Assembly: GCA_030141605.1 (NCBI GenBank)
Contig: JAQGDQ010001054.1
Coordinates: forward strand, 1 to 64,000
Source of the DNA: Tubiluchus corallicola
Lineage: Eukaryota > Priapulida > Priapulimorpha > Priapulimorphida > Tubiluchidae
Direction of reading: 5' to 3'
Length of the DNA stretch: 64,000 nt
Shown here: piece after piece, positions 12,300 to 23,449 of the stretch
Position numbering within the stretch: position 1 is the stretch's first letter
How the letters are laid out: each line of letters opens with the position of its first letter
The notes under the pieces: generated by a model
Database searches by the model: none
What the model saw: the letters and a program-made list of their open reading frames with translations, nothing else
What the model was told of the DNA's origin: nothing
Position numbers and translations under genes: made by a program

Positions 12300-12678
12300 T
12301 ACAGTGCCTCGTTTAATGCTAATCTGGCTGGTGTTGTTTCTCGTAATCTCGTTAAATGCCCTGCCCATCTTAGTCTTCTGACTCTGATTTTAGTGCTCCG
12401 TTGTTTAATGCTAATCTTGCTGGTGTTGTTTCTGGTAATTTCATTAAATGTCCTACGCATCTTAGTCTTCTGATTCTGATTTTAGTGCTCCAATGTTTAA
12501 TGCTAATCTTACTGGTGTTGTTTCTAGCAATCTTATTAAATGTCCTACCCATCTTACTCTTCTGATTCTGATTTTAGTGCTCCATTGTTTAATGCTAATC
12601 TTACTTGTGTTGTTTCTGGCAATCTCATTAAATGTCCTACCCATCTTACTCTTCTGATTCTGATTTTAGTGCTCCAAT
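12300..12678. repeat. 92-bp tandem repeat, ~4 copies
   Basis: Units contain TTTAATGCTAATCTTRCTGG, then TCTCATTAAATGTCCTACCC, then CTTCTGATTCTGATTTTAGT. Short overlapping frames on both strands reuse the repeat. Confidence 0.9.
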
Positions 12679-12765
12679 GTTCTTCTTTGGTTCTGTTATT
12701 CAGTCGTTAGTGTTTACGTTTGGTTATCAAGTATCACAGTGTAGCATTGCTTACAAATTCCCTGT

Positions 12766-12876
12766 CACAGAAACAACGCGGTATCCAAGGAAGCCGTTGC
12801 TAACAGAAACAACGCTGTATCCAAGGAAGCCGTTGCTAACAGAAGAAACGCGGTATCCAAGGAAGCCGTTGCTAGC
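12766..12876. repeat. 36-bp tandem repeat, 3 copies
   Basis: The unit is ACAGAAACAACGCGGTATCC then AAGGAAGCCGTTGCTA, repeated with one to three changes. In frame it encodes a 12-residue repeat, but there is no other evidence for a gene. Confidence 0.9.
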
Positions 12877-12889
12877 ACGGTTGTTTAGC

Positions 12890-15000
12890 CTGAAATTTTC
12901 CGAGGTTTCACGAGCAAAACCGACCAAAATGTTTTGAGGAAAATGCAACTGATTTCAATATGAAGGAAGAAATGATATTTAATAAAATTAACGTCAAACT
13001 TTAAATTACGATTAACTATTTTAATTAAAGAAAAGTTGTTTTTCTGATTAATTTGACCTTTTCTTATTTTTTCACTTGTTGTACAATTAACCGTGGTACT
13101 AATTAGTACCAAGCACTCATGGAACGAAGTCATCTAAAAGTGTGTTTTTAAACAGGATTTAACCTTGTTGCCTCATGTTAGATACCGTTTCTCAAAATTT
13201 CTTGGAATTATACTAAAAAAGGAACCCCTAAGTTTGTCTGGCTCGTTGTTTCTGTCACATTTATAGGACACAATTTGAAAGCAGTCATATTGCAAAGTAT
13301 CTCACTCACCTAGTGAACGTTTTGTCGTGTTTCACAAAAGGTTTATGCATTCATTCCAAACCGATCAAACGGAGCAGGTATTGCACTCTTATTTTCAAGA
13401 TTATTGACAAAACTAGGTGACCATTAAACTATTTAAATTGTTGAAGATAAGTCACGGATTTAAAGATGTTTAACCATAGCTGCTATGGACTTCACGTATA
13501 TCGTGGTGGAGGTTTAATTCCACTCCAGGATGGTTGTGGAGAACAGTTGAGCAGAAACGCATTGACAAGTGGATTGTTACTGGATTCGATGAGAACAACT
13601 GTTTTTCTGTTAATTCTGCCTTTAATAATAACTGGTTTCTTGACTGCGTTGAGCATTTGTTAACAGACTAAAAGATGTCGAAACAGATGATCGTGTTCAC
13701 CAGTGTCGGTAATAGTTGTTGATGTCTCAATGCTTGATACAAGATTGTTCTTCGGGTTCGGTGATTGGGTCAGTATGGCTGATCAAAGGTCATACCTATC
13801 TGACCAGTGCCAAGTTCTGTACATTCAGAAGTGCGCTTGTTTAGCCCCAGGTTCTGAACACGACTTTGCATTTAACAGAGTTGAAAACATGCTAAAGTCT
13901 CTAGACATTTTTGAAATTGCAGACCTGTTGAGAGAACACTGAACAATAACAAGAGTTTTTACACCTCAGGAGTAAAATGTCACCTGTCAATGAGGTTACC
14001 TGATAATTTACATGTTGTATGCGTTCTCCATTCTGAATCTGGCGTAATTACTCGATAACCTGAGCGTGAAATTCGAACACATTTGCATGAGAAAAGTTGA
14101 AACACCGCAGCTCGATTGAGGATGCGGCGTAATAGAAAATGCCAACCTGTCAGGCACAATTTGTCTCTCTGTCCCGGTCCATTTAGCACTCAGCAAACCA
14201 TTTCATTAGGACAGAATTAAGTAATTATTTATTTGGCGGATTGGAAACTTCCAGAAAGTTTGTTTGGAGCAACGTATTATTGCAAAAGACTCAGAATCGA
14301 CGTTACATTTGTCAGACATTGACAAAAGCAATACCGGCAATCTTCACTTTCTTTACAAGGTGTCGTAAGGTGACATTAAACGAGGCAAATGACAAAATCT
14401 TTTCTATGTATAAAGCTCTTTGTTGTCATTGTTATACATACACAAGTATCACGTATGTAAGTAAAATAATTATGTATAACCAGTTGTAAATAACCGACGT
14501 TTGCAATAGTGTTAAAAACAAATACAAATAAAACGATATCAAACACAAACATTTCAATATAAAACAAATACACCTATCACAAATGATATGAAACATTAAA
14601 CGAATAATACACACAATTAAGTAATAGAAATTAAAATGCTATAATCACATTTGAAACACGAATGCGGGTTGGTTTTTTTCTACTAAGCTTTGACCTGAGT
14701 CAGAGAGGATGCAAAAACCATGATGGAACCCCTGTTTTACCTACTTGAAATGAGATGTCCCTTTTAAAACCATTAATCATTTGCTACCTGTGATATCACC
14801 AGGCTGGAGATAGATTAGTAAGCAAACTCTGTACTTTGTTAATTCCTCGTAATATTGGAATTTAAGATCTGTCAACAAATGAACTCGTTTATCTGCTTCT
14901 TCATGGTAATCAACATCTACATTATACATGTTAATATTCAAGTATTTAAGCTCGCACAGAAATGTATATTTCCTCCTAAGCACTTATAACCTTTGTACTA
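12890..15000. other. Intergenic; one weakly coding-like frame at 13703-13942
   Basis: Nothing firm in 2.1 kb. The frame ending with TGA at 13940-13942 has balanced amino-acid composition (about 57 codons after an ATG near 13775), but no recognisable domain and no clear splice sites. Confidence 0.3.
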
Positions 15001-15110
15001 ACCTTGGCTGTGGGTGGTGCGGTCAGCTGGGTGTTGGGTTAATCTGGTGGCTGCGTTGTACTGGATGTGGAGTGATGCGGATGTTGAGCTGCGGGTGGCG
15101 TGGTGTTGTG

Positions 15111-15400
15111 TTGTTGGTGTGATGAGGTTTGGGTGGTGTGGCAAGGTGTGGTGGGTGTGACAAGATGTGGGTGGCATAGTGTAGTTGCCACGGTGTGGAA
15201 TGTGTTGCTTTGGCATGGTGTTGTGGGTGTGGTGAGGTGTGGGTGGTGTGGCATTGTGTTGTTGGTGTAATGAGGTTTGGGTGGTGTAGCAAGGTGTGGT
15301 GGGTGTGGCAAGATGTGGGTGGCATGGTGTTGTTGGCACGGTGTGGAAGGTGTTGCTTTGGCATGGTGTTGTGGGTGTGGTGATATGTGGGTGGTGTGAT
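15111..15400. repeat. GT-rich 148-bp tandem repeat, ~2 copies
   Basis: TTGTTGGTGTGATGAGG at 15111 recurs at 15259, and the whole GGGTGTGGTG-rich unit follows in order. Degenerate GGTGT strings extend back to about 15005. His/Thr/Pro frames on the minus strand are artefacts. Confidence 0.85.
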
Positions 15401-15404
15401 ATGG

Positions 15405-16199
15405 GTGATGTACTGAAGTGTGGACTGTCGTTATGTGTTTATGTTGAAGTTTTTTGCAGGGTTTGGCTAGCGGCAATATTAATGTCATCATCAACATTAT
15501 GCTATGTATGTGTCTATGCGACAGTAGTCGTACTGTAATGCTTCTACAGTTCGTTTATTGTCTGCACTCTATTATGTATTATTGGCAAGAATGTTTATCA
15601 GTTATACAACAGTCTTGTTCTAGCCATGCTGTAATCTTTGTTATTGCAATAAAAAGCACGTTTAAAGTAAAGGCAAAACTGCTCAAAATGACTGTGCCTG
15701 CACCAAATCTAACTCAGTTAGTCGTGCAAATATTTCAGTTGGTCTAAACGAGCCACAAACTTTCATGACAGTTTTATTCGACAAGAGAGCAGGACTCCAT
15801 CACTTTGCAACAACATTTTTGCAACATTTCTGCAACATTTATCGCTAAAAACTTGCATGAATTTCACGGTGTCGTTGTCACTGTCAAATTTTTAACATTT
15901 TTCTCACCGATCAACTGCTGCGCAATTGCGCATTTGTCTAATTTTGACAGTTTTATAAGAAATTACAGAAATGTCCTCGCATTTCTGCGACACATCGTTC
16001 GTACTTAATGAATCAGTAGGGATGAGTTATATTTCTTACTGCGCAACACTGTTTCGTGCCCCGGTGCTTAAGCTGTTAAGTTTACCGGTATTTTGGAGGC
16101 TTAGGAATTTTGGCCAGAGGCGCTAGCTTAATTTAGAACGTCGTACGTAGTGTGGAAGTACTGAAGGTAGTCTGCATTTTTACTTCAAGGGCACGTTCC
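15405..16199. other. Intergenic, nothing recognised
   Basis: No supported gene or repeat. Confidence 0.4.
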
Positions 16200-16207
16200 C
16201 TGGTAGT

Positions 16208-16609
16208 TAGGGGTGAGCATTCTCTACCAGAAAGCGAATTCGAATCGACTTTGTGACTTTCGAATTCGAATCGAACCGAATTTCAGTATTTCGAATCCGT
16301 ATCGAATTCGAATTGAGTTTGAAAGATTTTCGAACAAGTCTAAGAACCACTAGTGAAAAGTGGTCTTACAAAGATCATGCATATTACTCGATTTCGTTCT
16401 GCAATAAAATCACTGTTAGTTTGTTAAATTTTTTGCACTGAAGTCACAGCTAAATTGTGCTAATTGCATGCCGTTTCAAACATGTTAATGACGAAAAACG
16501 TGCGTAGCTGAAGTGTTGAATTATTCGAGTCTGTAATTTCAGGTTCGTATCGAATTCGAACTTAAAAAACTCGTTCGAATCGAATTCGAACTTTCGGCAC
16601 TCACCCCTA
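16208..16609. mobile_element. Small hAT-like element (TTCGAA-rich) with perfect 8-bp TSD
   Basis: Termini are TAGGGGTGAGCA and CACTCACCCCTA, inverted; inside them runs of CGAATTCGAA also mirror each other. CTGGTAGT precedes (16200-16207) and follows (16610-16617) the element. At 402 bp it carries no transposase. Terminal TAGGGGTG and 8-bp duplications are hAT hallmarks. Relatives are at 3525-3850 and 16800-17255. Confidence 0.92.
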
Positions 16610-16799
16610 CTGGTAGTGGTTAGTTCCCAGTCACTTGGTTTGAGGCGCTTCGTAAACATTTCCCATTCAATGTTCTTATGATAAACTAATAAGTTTTTCT
16701 TTGCTTGAGCAACGTGAGAAGAAAACAGAAAGCTGAACAAGACTGTTTACAAGGATACTAACAAGGATTCTTTATTAAATATTTCCAATCCCCAGGATT

Positions 16800-17255
16800 G
16801 GAAGTGACCAGTCGAACGAGTTTTTAAGATTGTATTCGATTCGAACCTAAAATTATAGATTCGAATAATTCAGCATTTCGACTTCAAACGTGCAATTAAC
16901 ACAATTTAGCTGCAGTTTCTTTGCAAAATTTTTAGCAGTATAACGCTCGGATCGAAATCGATCATTCTAATTCGAGTCGAATGAATTTTTAAGGTCGAAT
17001 TCGATTCGAACCTAAAATTATGGACTAGAATAATTCAGCATTTCGACTTCAAACGTGCAAATAGCACAATTTAGCTGCAGTTTCTTTGCAAAAATTTTTA
17101 ACAAAACTAATAATGGTTTTACTGCAGAACAAAATCTAGTAATATGCACAATCTTTGTAAGACCACTTTTTACTAGTGGTTCTAAGACTTGTTCGAAAAT
17201 CTTTCAAACTTAATTTGAATTCGATTCAGATTCGAAATACTGAAATTCGAATTTA
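16800..17255 (-). mobile_element. Degraded TTCGAA-type hAT copy with internal tandem duplication
   Basis: The stretch 17140-17250 is the reverse complement of the left half of 16208-16609. Within it, a ~150-bp block (starting TCGAACGAGTTTTTAAGA and TCGAATGAATTTTTAAGG) occurs twice, at about 16813-16950 and 16975-17110. Confidence 0.6.
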
Positions 17256-17344
17256 TTATTTTAATGGTTAATTGATCATATTCATAAAGAAGACAAACTG
17301 CCCTTTAAACTTAAAAAACTTTTACTTTTCCAGGAGCTTTTCCA

Positions 17345-17895
17345 GTGTCGAGAGTAACTCGCCAAGTAACTCGTAAGCGTGTTCAGATTAGAGCGCAAAA
17401 CCTGCTGCGAGTTACTCTCCGACAGTAAGCGTGAGCTGACACTGACTTCTCTATTCACTGGGAGAAGCGTCGAGAGTAACTCATAAGCGTGTTCAGACTA
17501 GAAAGAAAACTTGCTGCGAGTTACTCTCCGTCAGTAAGCGTGAGCTGACACTCACTTCTCTGTTCACTGGGAGAAGTGTCGAGAGTAACTCGGCAAGTAA
17601 CTCGCAAATGTGTTCAGATTAGAGCGCAAATATTACTGCGAGTTACTCTCCGTAAGTAAGCGTGAGCTTACACTCACTTCTCGATTCACTGGGAGAAGTG
17701 TGGAGAGTAACTCGCCAAGTTACTTGCAAATGCGTTCACACTAGACAGTAACTGGTAGGAGGTCAATTCGCAGCAAATGTTGCCAGTAGGAGAGTTTGCA
17801 AAAGCTTGCCAACAATAACTCGCGTAGGAGTTCACACTTTTGAGTTTGCTGTCAGAGAGAAAAACTCACTGGTCTGAACGAGTTGATGAAAATAA
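17345..17895. mobile_element. Element with repeated GAGAGTAACTCGC motifs (family E)
   Basis: There are three to four ~110-120-bp tandem units, each with GAGAGTAACTCG, GCGAGTTACTCTCC and GTAAGCGTGAGCT. The right edge reads, in reverse, GTTCAGACCAGTGAGTTTTT, like the TIR of the copy at 45570-46070. Motifs in both orientations give strong stem-loop potential. The superfamily is undetermined. Confidence 0.6.
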
Positions 17896-17987
17896 TTGAC
17901 TTTGGCTGTGACTTCTTTACTGTGTGATCTAGCGAAACGAAACATAATTTACTGATCCTTTGATCCAATGACTTTTCTCTGGCTTAA

Positions 17988-18524
17988 AGGAAAACCGGAT
18001 GATTGTGTCAATTAGTTCAGAATAAAGAATGCTCTAAAATATTGAAAACTACAATAGCTTATTTTAAATCAAAGCTTAGATTAAATAATAATTACCTCGG
18101 ATACTCAAATTTCGTTAAACTTTCAAAGCTACGCGCGGCTCAGTGAATCTACTAAGTTTGGCAGCGGCGCCTTTTTGTCACATTCGCGTGGCCAACAAAT
18201 AGGAGGCGATACCGTGATAACCATGATCATGAACTGCAGTGTTAGTTTCTGACGTCATATCCTGTAGAGCCCATTTCTCGTGACATCATGCGTTTAAACA
18301 GTACTGTAACATTTTTCAAATGTGCTCGACGCGCAAGGGAAGACGCCTGCCATTGGACAAACTGTGGTTAGTTTCTGACGTAAGCAATAGCTGTGTACGA
18401 TTGCCGTTAATAATCTAATTATTCAAATATAACAAACAATTGCTAACTTTTATAGGCAAGAAAACGTATATTTCGGACAGTAATTTAAAATGAGATTGAG
18501 TCTAAACAATCGTCCGGTCTTCCT
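17988..18524 (+). mobile_element. MITE-1, full-length, TTAA target duplication
   Basis: Termini AGGAAAACCGGATGATTGTG and AATCGTCCGGTCTTCCT are inverted repeats. TTAA is found on both sides (17984-17987, 18525-18528). The 537-bp length is identical to the copy at 62323-62859 and the body aligns closely throughout. TTAA duplications suggest mobilisation by a piggyBac-like transposase not in this window. Confidence 0.88.
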
Positions 18525-18940
18525 TTAATTTTGACGAAATAAATCAATTGACTCTGTAAACACGAGAACAGATCAACCATTGCAAGACACATCAAAGCGT
18601 CATTATTCTAATTTCAAGGTTTTACCATTGAAATATTCCTCGCATCATCGTGCAAGCGTATCTGGGACAGCATGGCACGCAAGCCGGATCCTTTCAGTTT
18701 CATTCCGTGACGATGAATTGATGTTTATTTTCTCAAATATGATTTAATCTAAATTGCCTTGTGAACGACTCCATTGACAGCAGCAACTAAACGCGAGTAA
18801 GGGTTTTAGCAAGTTTGACTGAAGCGTGTCCATTGTTACCACTTACTGTCGAGAGCGTTCTGTTATAACCACACGAATCTTAAGGTTTAAAGGAAACAAC
18901 AACACTTAGTATGTTTGGTTTATTTTACTGTTATCACCTA

Positions 18941-19597
18941 GTGCACAAGAAAATACTCCACTTACGTAAAACTTACGTAAAATAATCGTCTGGAAATTTT
19001 ATGCCACTTACATACTACCCTTTTGCATACAGGGCTTGCATTGGCAGTAACGCTGTATAAAACACGTAGATTTAAACACCCGCGATGTCCGTTAGACGAT
19101 AAGTCGTTTGAAACAAGTTTAGATTACACTGCGTAAAGTTTGAAAAAAAATCAGAGCATTCACACGTCACTAACTAGGTAAAATTTAAAATTATTTAGTC
19201 AATAAAACTAAAAACTACGTTTTTTGGTTAGTGAATGGTGCACCCAGAAGGTGAGTGAAGGATAAAAGCCAATTGGTGAAAACATTTTAAATATATTTTA
19301 ATTTTCTTTTTTAGTTACATAAGCCTTTTAAGTAGGAAAGCGAAATTCTAAGTAATATAACTTTACATGGAAAGTTTTTTTGCGACATAATTTAACATTT
19401 CGTCCCCCCCCGATTAACGTGGCGCAGTGACGTCATGTAATGGCGCAGTCGGAACAGCATTGTGGGAGAATTTAAATGAAAACAAACCAGAAATCCTTTC
19501 AACGCGAGAATGATACAGGCACAATATTGCTATAAAGTAACACAATTTTTAAGGCGATTTTTCTAAAACCTACTTCAGATACCCGTTTTCTTGTCCT
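18941..19597 (+). mobile_element. MITE-3 copy
   Basis: Starts GCACAAGAAAATACTCCACT and ends CCGTTTTCTTGTCCT followed by TTAA (19598-19601). It aligns along its length with 30236-30901. The ends form a short imperfect inverted repeat around ACAAGAAAA. Confidence 0.75.
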
Positions 19598-19619
19598 TTA
19601 AACTTGGAAAAAATTAACA

Positions 19620-20045
19620 AACAAATTGACAAAACACTGTCCATAAAGCATAAAGTCAATTTGTGCTAAAACGCTGACCTGAACTTTTCAAGCGTTGTGG
19701 TAGCCATTCATTTGAAAATTGGTGATTTTAACCGGTGGATTTCGTGATTTTCCGTAAGCGCGTCGTGGCTCTCCGTAAGTGCGCGTTGCTTAAACTAACT
19801 CAAACGTCTGCAATTTTCGAGTTGTTCATGGGCTAGTATGCGTATGTCCAGTGAAGCAGTCTACACCAAGCCCTTGACATACTGACCCTTGACAAGCAGT
19901 GAGCTTCTGATTAACCACCGGGAGGTTTTAATTGTCCATTTTGTGAATCTCCAACGATTTGATCAAAGTTTAATTAAGATGCTCAACTTCGGACACGCAA
20001 ACAGGTCAGTTACTGCCAAGAAATGAATTGATACCAAGTCAGTTT
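19620..20045. other. Intergenic, nothing recognised
   Basis: No supported feature. Confidence 0.4.
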
Positions 20046-20069
20046 TCTTATACCAAGATTACTAAGATG

Positions 20070-20955
20070 TAACATTGGAATAGTAGTGCGGTAATAGTGG
20101 AAAAGTGTTGAAATAACAGTGGGGTGATAGAGGAAAAGTGTTGAAATAATAGTGGGGTAATAGAGGAAAAGTGTTGAAATAATAGTGGGGTAATAGTGGA
20201 AAAATGTTGGAATAATATTTGAAAAGTAGTGTAGTAATAGTGCAGTAATGGTGGAATAATTGTGGTATAACAATGGAGTAGTTGTGGAGTAGCAGTGGAG
20301 AAATAGTGGAGCAATAGTGGAGTAATGATGGAATAATTGTGGCATAACAATGGAGTAGTTGTGGAGTAGCAGTGGAGAAACAGTGGAGCAATAGTGCAGT
20401 ACTAGTGAAATATCAGTAGAGTGATAGCAGACTAATAGTGGAGCAACAGTGCAGTAGTAGTGGAATATTAGTAGAGTGATAGCAGACTGAAAGTGGAGCA
20501 ACAGTGCAGTAGCAGTGAAATATTAGTAGAGTGATAGCAGACTAATAGTGAAGCAACAGTGCAGTAGTAGTGGAATATTAGTAGAGTGATAGCAGTCTGA
20601 AAGTGGAGCAACAGTGCAGTAGTAGTGAACTATTAGTAGAGTGATGGCAGACTAAATGTGGAGCAACAGTGCAGTAGTAGTGGAATATTAGTAGAGTGAT
20701 AGCAGACTGAAAGTGGAGCAACAGTGCAGTAGTAGTGAACTATTAGTAGAGTGATAGCAGACTAAATGTGGAGCAACAGTGCAGTAGTAGTGGAGTATTA
20801 GTAGAGTGATAGCAGACTAAATGTGGAGCAACAGTGCAGTAGTAGTGGAATATTAGTAGAGTGATAGCAGACTAAAAGTGGAGCAATAGTGCAGCAGTTG
20901 TGAAATATTAGTAGAGAGATAGCAGACTAAAAGTGGAGCAATAGTGGAGTAATGA
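20070..20955. repeat. ~0.9-kb array built on a TAGTGGAGYAA-type 12-bp motif
   Basis: Short GTGGAGYAATA motifs dominate to 20400. From there a ~60-bp higher-order unit (GTGGAGCAACAGTGCAGTAG then TGGAATATTAGTAGAGTGAT, AGCAGACT) repeats about nine times. Minus-strand Leu/Thr/Tyr/His frames come from the repeat. Confidence 0.9.
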
Positions 20956-20989
20956 TGGAGTAATTGATGGATGAACATAATAAGTTATG

Positions 20990-21235
20990 GGTACACAGGG
21001 TGCACAGAAAAACAGTGTCTGCCTTTAAATGGGAAAAGGGTAACTTTAAAGGATGACCTAGAAACTTTTCACGCAATGTTATATTACTTAAGTTACGTTT
21101 ACTTGTTTGAAAGACTTGCCTAACTGGAACAGAAAATTCCATATACATTACATGTTGTATACAGTGTTACTGTGAACGAAAGCTCTGTACGCAATAAGAC
21201 AGTATTTAGGTGATACAATCTTTCAAGGCGATTTT
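20990..21235. mobile_element. Fragment shared with 7800-7920 and 63330-63450
   Basis: The string TTTGAAAGACTTGC and its surroundings recur at 7880-7900 and 63410-63425, and the segment runs into a MITE-3 end. It is a scattered repeat family not further resolved. Confidence 0.4.
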
Positions 21236-21640
21236 TTTAGCTTTATGTAAGTGGAAGGTTGTCTTGTCCTTTAAAAGAACTTTCCTGGAGGGGTGTACAT
21301 TAGCCTAGCGTTTTAGTGTTGCCACTACAATCCCTTTTTAGCTTTTTGTAAGTAAAAGGTTGTATTGTTCTTTAAAAGAAGTTTCTTGGAGGGAGTGTAC
21401 ATTAACCTAGCTTTTTCGTGGCTACAATGCTTTTAAGCTTTATGTAAGTAAAGGGTTGTCTTGTCCTTTAAAGGAGTTTTTCTAGAGGGGGTGTACATTT
21501 GCCTAGCGTTTTAGTGTTACCGCTACAATTCGTTTTAGCTATATGTAAGTCAAGGGTTGTCTTGTCCTTTACAAGAAGTTTTATGGAGGGGGTGTACATT
21601 AACCTAGTATTTTCGTGTTGCCGCTACAATCCATAGAATG
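21236..21640. repeat. ~98-bp tandem repeat of a MITE-3 terminus, 4 copies
   Basis: Units begin AGCTTTATGTAAGT, pass TTGTCTTGTCCTTTAAAAGA and GTGTACATTAGCCTAG, and end ACAATCC. The left part equals the reverse of a MITE-3 left end, so this is tandem amplification of a transposon end plus its flank. Confidence 0.8.
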
Positions 21641-21949
21641 TACAATCCATTCTGAGCCTCCGCTAATACGCTTAACTTTTACACTGCAAAGAATGCGCTT
21701 GGAGAATCACTCTCATTTCTTAACACAGACAAAATGTTGGCCCATTTCATGACACCACTGACCCATGAATGATAATTCTCTATAGACAGTTATGCATCGT
21801 AGAAGCAGCTATGCCAACAATAACAGAGGCTTGAATCGTCCTTATTCGTGGCAAAATACTGTGTGTGGTTTGTGTATCGTTGTAAAGACAGATTACGTGA
21901 ACTGTGATTAAAATTCTTTGCTGAATCGTGAGGTCTGATTAGCATTTTC

Positions 21950-23075
21950 TTTCTGGTTTTACAAACAGCATAAATGTGTAAAATTTGATTAATATTTTCT
22001 TTCTGGTTTATAAACAGCACGAATTTTAGAGGTGTGACTAATATTTGTTTCTTTTTTTACAAACGGCACGAATTTGCAAAGTTTGATTAACATTTTCTTT
22101 CTGGTTTTATAAACAGCACCGATTCGTGAAATTTTCCTTTTTGTTTTACAAACAGCATCATTTCGAGAGAACTGTGTAGAATTTTCTTTCTGGTTTTACA
22201 AAGAGCACCAGTTCGTGTGATGTGAATAATAATAATTTTCTTTCTGGTTTTTGTAAATTGTTGTTGATTAATGTGCAAGCTGTGATTGTAGTTTTCTTTC
22301 TGCTTTTACAAACAGCACGAACGTGTGTGATTTGTTTAATAATTTTCTTTCTGGTTTTACAAAGAGCATTCTGGTTTTTTAAATTTTTGTTTGTTAATAT
22401 GCAAGCTGTGATTAATGTTTTCTTTCTGCTTCTACAAACAGCACGAACTTGTGTGATTTGTTTAATAATTTTCTTTCTGGTTTTACAAAGAGCATTCTGG
22501 TTTTTTAAATTTTTGTTTGTTAATATGCAAGCTGTGATTAATGTTTTCTTTCTGCTTCTACAAACAGCACGAACTTGTGTGATTTGTTTAATAATTTTCT
22601 TTCTGGTTTTACAAAGAGCATTCTTGTTTTTTAAATTGTTGTTTGTTAATATGCAAGCTGTGATTAATGTTTTCTTTCTGGTTTTTCAAACAGCAGCAAC
22701 TCTTGAAATTTAACTGACAATCTCTTCTTTTTTCAAGCAGCACGAATTTTAGAGATCTGACTAATATTTTCTTTCTGGTTTTACAAACAGCACGAATTGT
22801 AGAGGTGTGACTAATACTTTCTTTCTGGTTTTACAAACAGCACGAATTTTTGAAATTCAATTTTCTTTCTGGTTTTACAAACAGCGCGAATTTGTGAAAT
22901 TCAACTTTTTTTCTGGTTTTACAAACAGCACGAATTTGTGAAATTTGATTCTCTTTCTTGTTTTACAAAAAGCGCGAATTCCTGAGATTTGATTAATATT
23001 TTCTTTCAGGTTTTACAACAGCACGGATTTGAGAAATTCGGTTTTCTGGTTTTACAAACAGCACCAATTCTTGCT
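21950..23075. repeat. ~1.1-kb array of splice-acceptor-like T-rich units
   Basis: About 20 units share TTTTCTTTCTGGTTTTACAA followed by ACAGCACGAATTTGTGAAAT, 42-60 bp each. The middle part (22260-22710) is a ~120-bp higher-order repeat, three copies. The 163-codon frame over it is repeat-made. Each unit resembles a pyrimidine tract plus CAG. Confidence 0.9.
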
Positions 23076-23114
23076 ATCTACTAAGCTAACTAAACATTTT
23101 TTCTCATTTTACAG

Positions 23115-23271
23115 ACAGCTGCCATTCGTCCATCTATTGACAGCGTCCAAAATGAAAAATACGCTGACCTTAATGACGCTGGTAAGTAGACATGTAACTT
23201 ACTTTTCTTCCATTGTTCGTAGCGTCTTGGCCCATTGTGTGAAAATGAAAACGGAATGGCTGTCCCAGAGG
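23115..23271 (+). CDS. Candidate small exon(s), unidentified gene
   Basis: TTTTTTCTCATTTTACAG (ending 23114) is an excellent 3' splice site and GTAAGT at 23182 an excellent 5' splice site, framing a 67-bp exon. In one frame it reads TAAIRPSIDSVQNEKYADLN, like a cytoplasmic tail. A second acceptor, TTCCATTGTTCGTAG, ends at 23222 after a very short intron of 41 bp; the following segment is bounded by GAG-GTAAAAG at 23270. In the NEKYADLN frame the second exon stops after a few codons, giving a C-terminus in SWPIV. No upstream exon is identified. Confidence 0.3.
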
Positions 23272-23449
23272 TAAAAGTGTTTTTTTGTGGTTTCTATGAC
23301 AACGTAGCTGTAAGAAGTTTAGCTCATAAATGGGTACCGTTAATGGTTGCTCTAGTTTAGGGATGACATTGTTGTAAATCGTAAGAAAGCGGCAATTAAG
23401 TAAACTTAGATTAACAAGTGCTAAACTCTTTTTAGCGTCCAAGCTCTAA

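Noticed and set aside
13703-13942. 79-codon frame of balanced composition
   Set aside because: Starts at a GTG, has no splice sites or recognisable domain; kept only as a note in the intergenic entry.
20010-20501. Minus-strand 163-codon Leu/His/Thr/Tyr frame
   Set aside because: Encoded by the 12-bp-based satellite; three overlapping frames give similar peptides.
22222-22713. 163-codon hydrophobic frame resembling membrane helices
   Set aside because: It follows the 120-bp higher-order T-rich repeat; hydrophobicity comes from T-rich codons.
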